Source: Chlamydiota bacterium (GTDB lineage Bacteria; Auribacterota; JACPWU01). Taken from it: DNA of 64,000 bases. The notes below the pieces were generated by a model. The model was not told the DNA's origin and searched no databases. It saw only the letters and a program-made list of their open reading frames with translations. Positions 59,999 to 64,000 of this stretch are shown here, in pieces. The position numbers were made by a program, and so were the translations under genes. Positions within the stretch are counted from its first letter, which is position 1. Each line of letters starts with the position of its first letter. Location: positions 1-64,000 of the forward strand of contig JACOUC010000035.1 in the NCBI GenBank assembly GCA_016178055.1. Direction: 5' to 3'.

Positions 59999-61149
59999 GA
60001 AGAAAGAATAGCCCTTTCTACCAAAAGAGCATTCGAAATAATATCAAATTTTTCCTCAGCATATCTTCGGCCTCCTAACCCCATTTTAATTCTTAGAACA
60101 GGATCTTTAATGAGTCGAAGAATAGTTTGAGCTATCTGTGAAGGACTTTTTTTTTCAACTAAGAACCCCGTTTGGCCTTCTTCCACTAACTCTATACTCC
60201 CCCCAACCCTCGTAGCAATCACGGGCACCTTGTAAGACATTGCTTCTACAATCACATTGGGAGCTGGATCTTCATGTCGAGAGGGTACTACAACCATATC
60301 AATACTTTCATAAACACTCTCAACATCTAACATCCTACCCGTGAAAACAATTGAATGCGTCAATCCTAAAGCTTGCACAGACTCGCGCAATTTTCTCTCA
60401 AAATCCTTAAAAAGCGCTGTTGCATCCCCCACAATAACAAAGCGGCAGTTGTTCTGTCGATGTAAAACTTCCGTAGCAGCCTCAATAAAATCTTCTATCC
60501 CTTTATTGGGGGATAACTGCCCAAGAAAAGCGACAAGGATGTCGTTTGTCGAAAAACCAAATCTATCTCTGAAATTCATTCTGGAAAATTTTTCGGGACT
60601 TTGTAAAACCTTCCCATTATATACAACTTTTATTTTCTCTTCACGAACGCCTATCCCTACAAATCCTCTCTTGACAGCCTCAGAATTGGCTATCACATGA
60701 CTTGATAGTTTATTCACAAATTGTCCCAACATACGATATGGAAAATTTTTTTTTGGAATATCTCCCATGTAAAATACGATTTTTACCTTCCAAAAAAACT
60801 CCAACAAAATAGCGGGTAGAAACGCACTTGTGAAAGAGGATAGGCATAAGAACACAATCGATCGACATTTTTTTCCCAAACATATCCGGATAATTCTATA
60901 CCAGAGCAAAGGCAAATGAGCGAATGCGACCAATGTCCACAAAGGCTTTGCACGACCTAAATATCCAAAGGGGGCATCAAAAGATTCTTGTTCTTCAGAT
61001 TTCAGCAAAAGACTGACACTTCCATCCTCCCATTTTGAAACCGCATAAAAGGGTTTAATTCTTGGCATATGCTTAAAAGTAAAAATGGCGCGTCTCTCCT
61101 TACCATAGGCATAAGCCCCCAATCCCAGAACCAAAACATTTTCCTTCAT
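59995..61149 (-). CDS. GT4 family glycosyltransferase
   Basis: ATG 61149 overlaps the methyltransferase stop (TGATG), which favours it over a TTG 21 nt upstream; the product has 384 residues. VLGLGAYAYGKERR, VAFLGQLSPNKGIEDF, FTGRMLDVESVY and PAPNVIVEAMSYKVPVIATR give a complete GT4 layout. A hydrophobic patch around residues 80-130 suggests membrane association. It overlaps the polymerase gene by 4 nt. Confidence 0.89.
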   Translation of the reverse strand: MKENVLVLGLGAYAYGKERRAIFTFKHMPRIKPFYAVSKWEDGSVSLLLKSEEQESFDAPFGYLGRAKPLWTLVAFAHLPLLWYRIIRICLGKKCRSIVFLCLSSFTSAFLPAILLEFFWKVKIVFYMGDIPKKNFPYRMLGQFVNKLSSHVIANSEAVKRGFVGIGVREEKIKVVYNGKVLQSPEKFSRMNFRDRFGFSTNDILVAFLGQLSPNKGIEDFIEAATEVLHRQNNCRFVIVGDATALFKDFERKLRESVQALGLTHSIVFTGRMLDVESVYESIDMVVVPSRHEDPAPNVIVEAMSYKVPVIATRVGGSIELVEEGQTGFLVEKKSPSQIAQTILRLIKDPVLRIKMGLGGRRYAEEKFDIISNALLVERAILSS

Positions 61150-61850
61150 CAGACCCGAGGTCCTTTGCAAACAGCGATCATTTGGTAAAACTTCTTCGGG
61201 TCATCTCCCTCACCAGAATACGGATTATAAAAATATCTTGAGAAAACTTTCATCAATTTCCAACCGATTTTTGTTTCGTAAAGGCGATACCATCCGACAG
61301 GGCAAAAATGATGGATCTTGACCGATTCAAAATAGTTCGTTAATAAAGCATTTAGTTCTGGCGGTTGATATTCTTTCACATGTCGTGAATCCCATTTACG
61401 GTCTGGGCGATATTGAGGAGTCGTTAAAAGCAGTGTTCCCTCTGCCTTTAAAACACGTCCCAACTCCTGAAGACAAAGATCTGTATTGTCTAAGTGTTCA
61501 ATCACATCTGAGAGTAAAATAATGTCAAAAGAACGTTTTCCAAACGGCAATTGATAACAACTTCCACGAAGTACAAAACAATGAGAATGAGACCCCAACT
61601 TTTTAGCAGCCAAAGCCGCTCCTTCTTTTTCGAATTCAATACCAATCACTCTAGCAGCAAAGCGACTTGCCTGAGCTAAAAGATAGCCGTCCCCGCAGCC
61701 TACATCCAATATGCGATTCAAACCCGAAGGAATTCTTTTTAATATAGCTCCGTACCTGGCTTCCAAAGGAGGATTGTAGTTCTTTGAATTTCGATTGCAT
61801 TCCCTCCAATGATAGTCCCCCATCATTTCATATTTATTAAAGGGGTTCAT
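61149..61850 (-). CDS. Class I SAM-dependent methyltransferase
   Basis: ATG 61850 has GAGGAAAG upstream and gives 233 residues; a start at 61910 would overlap the GT4 gene by 74 nt. ILDVGCGDGYLLAQAS, GIEFEKEG, FDIILLSDVIEHLDN and GTLLLTTPQYRPD are canonical. It is probably an O-methyltransferase acting on a sugar intermediate, inferred only from position between two GT4 genes. Confidence 0.87.
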   Translation of the reverse strand: MNPFNKYEMMGDYHWRECNRNSKNYNPPLEARYGAILKRIPSGLNRILDVGCGDGYLLAQASRFAARVIGIEFEKEGAALAAKKLGSHSHCFVLRGSCYQLPFGKRSFDIILLSDVIEHLDNTDLCLQELGRVLKAEGTLLLTTPQYRPDRKWDSRHVKEYQPPELNALLTNYFESVKIHHFCPVGWYRLYETKIGWKLMKVFSRYFYNPYSGEGDDPKKFYQMIAVCKGPRV

Positions 61851-63051
61851 AAACTTTCCTCGAAAGACAAATGGTCTCCAAAACTTCTTTAAGAGCCTTT
61901 GTTGCGGCATCCATTGAGTAATCTGTTATTTTTTGAAGCAGGGATTTTTGAATAAATTGAGAATCGGTCTGCCACGCTTCTTTAATCTCTAAAATCTTAC
62001 GAGCCAAAACTTCAATCTGACCTAACGGAAAAGTATACCCCGTTTTTCCTTCTTCAATAAGATCAGGCGCACAACCTACTCGATCACTTACGATTGCAGG
62101 AATCCCACAAGCAAAGGCTTCATTAACGACAAGCCCCCACGTCTCACCTCCATCCGAGGGAAGCACAAGCACATTGGCCGCTCGGTAAAAAAATGGCATT
62201 TCACTTTGATTTTGAAATCCTGCGAAACGGATCTGGTCCGCACAAGGACTGGCCAACTGCTCAAGTGAATCACGCAAAGGGCCATCTCCCACAAGAAGGG
62301 CAAATATGTCACGACCTTCAGGACGAGACATAACGCTAAGGCATGCTCGAATAAAATCCGACGCACGTTTCTTAGAAATCATTTTTCCAACAAAAAGACA
62401 AACAAAGGCATTTTCTGGAACTTTAAAGCGTTTTCTAATATCTGCCGTTTTAGCTTCCTTTTCTACTCGAAGAGCCGCTTCTCTAAAATAGGCATTATCC
62501 ACAAAATGAGGCACAAAAAAGAGTTTTTCTTTAGGAACTCCATAATGCGTGAGATATTCTCGATTTCGCTGACCTACATAAAGATGCGCCGATAAACGAG
62601 GGAGAAAAAATCTATAAGGAAAATATTTTGTTACTCTCAGTAACATCGAACGATATTCTCCTAGATGAGAATCCCCTCGCATCAGAACAGGGACACCTTT
62701 TTTCCAACATGCTAAAATTGTCTGGATGGAACTCTTCCGATTCCAGCCAAATATCAGAAATGCATCGAACTTTTCTCTTCTTACAATATCAAAAATCTCA
62801 GGCGTATCACATCCCGAAAAAGAACGAAGAGTCGGCCGACGAGAGACATTCTTCAGCCAACGATAAGGATATCCTTCAAGAAGAGGGACATCCCAGTCAA
62901 ACTCAACTCCAAAACCTGCTTGTGCTTGTCCCTTTCCATCCTGTCGATGTGCATAAAAAACCTCAATATCCATCCTCTTGGCGAGATGCCAAAACCAGGG
63001 TACATAATACTGAATGGGATGGGAAACCAGAATACCCAGACGGTAATTCAT
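61837..63051 (-). CDS. GT4 family glycosyltransferase
   Basis: The 404-residue protein has GILVSHPIQYYVPWFWHLA, a lead seen in several exopolysaccharide GT4 enzymes. CLFVGKMISKKRASDF, FAGFQNQSEMPFFYRAANVLVLPS and ETWGLVVNEAFACGIPAIVS follow with the paired Glu. It overlaps the SGNH hydrolase gene by 4 nt and the methyltransferase by 14 nt. Donor sugar is unknown. Confidence 0.9.
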   Translation of the reverse strand: MNYRLGILVSHPIQYYVPWFWHLAKRMDIEVFYAHRQDGKGQAQAGFGVEFDWDVPLLEGYPYRWLKNVSRRPTLRSFSGCDTPEIFDIVRREKFDAFLIFGWNRKSSIQTILACWKKGVPVLMRGDSHLGEYRSMLLRVTKYFPYRFFLPRLSAHLYVGQRNREYLTHYGVPKEKLFFVPHFVDNAYFREAALRVEKEAKTADIRKRFKVPENAFVCLFVGKMISKKRASDFIRACLSVMSRPEGRDIFALLVGDGPLRDSLEQLASPCADQIRFAGFQNQSEMPFFYRAANVLVLPSDGGETWGLVVNEAFACGIPAIVSDRVGCAPDLIEEGKTGYTFPLGQIEVLARKILEIKEAWQTDSQFIQKSLLQKITDYSMDAATKALKEVLETICLSRKVYEPL

Positions 63052-64000
63052 GAGACACGATGAACAAGAGATGACAAAACATCACCCACCAATCGAGCTA
63101 CTATTTCATTCGCTCCTGGAGTCCAGTGTCCACTGTATTTATAATAAATATCTTTCTCTTCAGACTTTAAAAACCTTGCAATTGAAGGGGTTGTTCCATC
63201 AACATATAAAATCCCGGCCGTTTTTAAGGACTCCATTTGACGTTGATAAGAGGCCGTCATATCTCCCGAAAATACAACTACAAATTGGGCATTTGTAGAT
63301 CGCACCTCCGCTGCTAAGCGTTTCACAAGCCTGTCTAAAAGCCTTTCTTGTAAGAATGTTCGCTCATCTAACAGAGAATTTTTATCGGTATAAAAAAAAG
63401 CCTGTACAGCCGGAGCGGGACGGTGGGCCCTCGATAAAGTATAAATCCATCTCACCAGATTTGAATTTTTTACCAGCCAATGCAAAATCCTGGAACGTTT
63501 CTGAATAGGTTGAGGATAAAATTTTTGATAAGGAGGTGCTATCTGATTAAAAATTCCATTCTCCCAAAAAGTTTTTTTATCTACTGGAACATTTTTCAAT
63601 ATTAATTCATTTTGATCTGTCCATTCAAAATAAGGCTTCTGCCTCCCGTCATTCACAACACTGGCATTATCCACATAGTCATTCTTATAAATCGTTAAGA
63701 CAACCACATCCGGTTTATATTTACTTGCCAGAGTCTCCCACACCAGCAAGGACTGATCCGTCCCATAGCCTGGGATTCCAAAATTGAGAATATCCCATTG
63801 CCCCTGTTGAACAGCCAAAAGATTAGTCAAACGCTCTTCTTCCCGAACAAAACCCCATGCGAATGAATCACCTAAAAATACAATTCTTAATTTTCCACTT
63901 GGCTTTTCAAGAACAAATTCTTTATCCCGAAATCCTAAACTGTTGCTTCTGACAGGAATATTTTCAACATCCACGAGATCCATTTGAGTGGAAATATTTG
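63048..64000 (-). CDS. SGNH/GDSL-type hydrolase, N-terminus cut by window edge
   Basis: The frame is open through base 64000, and the ATG at 63983 lies inside the family's usual upstream region (VPVRSNSLGFRDKEF), so the start is probably outside the window. Block I is FLGDSFAWGFV with the nucleophile Ser; NFGIPGYGTDQ is block II. YSGHWTPGANEI near the C-terminus supplies the catalytic His. Such proteins in glycan loci often act as O-acetylesterases or acyltransferase-like enzymes (the AlgX/AlgJ theme). The substrate is unknown. Confidence 0.82.
   Translation of the reverse strand, partial: NISTQMDLVDVENIPVRSNSLGFRDKEFVLEKPSGKLRIVFLGDSFAWGFVREEERLTNLLAVQQGQWDILNFGIPGYGTDQSLLVWETLASKYKPDVVVLTIYKNDYVDNASVVNDGRQKPYFEWTDQNELILKNVPVDKKTFWENGIFNQIAPPYQKFYPQPIQKRSRILHWLVKNSNLVRWIYTLSRAHRPAPAVQAFFYTDKNSLLDERTFLQERLLDRLVKRLAAEVRSTNAQFVVVFSGDMTASYQRQMESLKTAGILYVDGTTPSIARFLKSEEKDIYYKYSGHWTPGANEIVARLVGDVLSSLVHRVS

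Overview
The window reads as one contig from a Gram-negative bacterium of moderate-to-low GC. The evidence for an outer membrane is a Wza-type export protein, an outer-membrane beta-barrel protein, a Wzc-type tyrosine autokinase and several signal-peptide proteins. No rRNA, tRNA, CRISPR array or transposase was seen. Many intergenic spaces hold short palindromes and 7-bp tandem repeats, and some run into coding sequence. From memory, such repeats are frequent in environmental lineages such as Omnitrophota, but the phylum cannot be fixed from this window.

Layout. 1-8.7 kb (minus strand): a truncated archaeo-eukaryotic-type primase, maf, a PMT/ArnT-like membrane glycosyltransferase, a membrane-anchored FAD oxidase, two secreted TPR proteins, a frameshifted small gene and a methyltransferase-like gene. 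8.7-9.7 kb: a gene-free island of inverted repeats, including a recurring GACAA/TTGTC palindrome beside a sigma-54 response regulator. 9.7-20.5 kb: that regulator, an ABC-2 polysaccharide permease, a deacetylase-like protein without its metal ligands, a GT4, a MalK/UgpC-type ATPase, two coupled diguanylate cyclases, a cold-shock gene with a terminator in its leader, and a hybrid histidine kinase. 20.5-27.4 kb (minus): methylcitrate-cycle genes (prpC, prpB, prpD), a YdjM-like membrane protein, plant-type ferredoxin-NADP reductase, a cNMP-binding protein and glutamate dehydrogenase.

27.4-64 kb is a large surface-polysaccharide locus. Minus-strand genes supply a WecA-type initiating transferase, GT4 enzymes, a GDP-mannose 3,5-epimerase-like enzyme and two NodU/CmcH-type carbamoyltransferases, one with SxtJ- and SxtK/DUF5989-like membrane proteins. 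They also supply an asparagine-synthase-like amidotransferase, methyltransferases, a PaaK/CapK-type ligase, hydrolases and a Wzy-like polymerase. The plus-strand block at 33-39.7 kb encodes a FecR-like protein, a beta-barrel, Wza, Wzc and an O-antigen ligase/polymerase. Together these suggest a carbamoylated, methylated and perhaps acylated or amidated glycan built on undecaprenyl phosphate and exported by a Wzy/Wza/Wzc-type route.

The most unusual part is 43.3-51 kb, where two accessory cargos interrupt the glycan operon. One is an AlbA_2/RecG-like gene whose C-terminal winged-helix domain is thrown out of frame by an 11-bp repeat present in three copies; two copies would restore a 475-residue protein. 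The other is an AbiE-type toxin-antitoxin pair lying between 97-bp direct repeats with two mismatches. In both cases a remnant resembling the 3' end of the gene upstream of the cargo lies on its far side.
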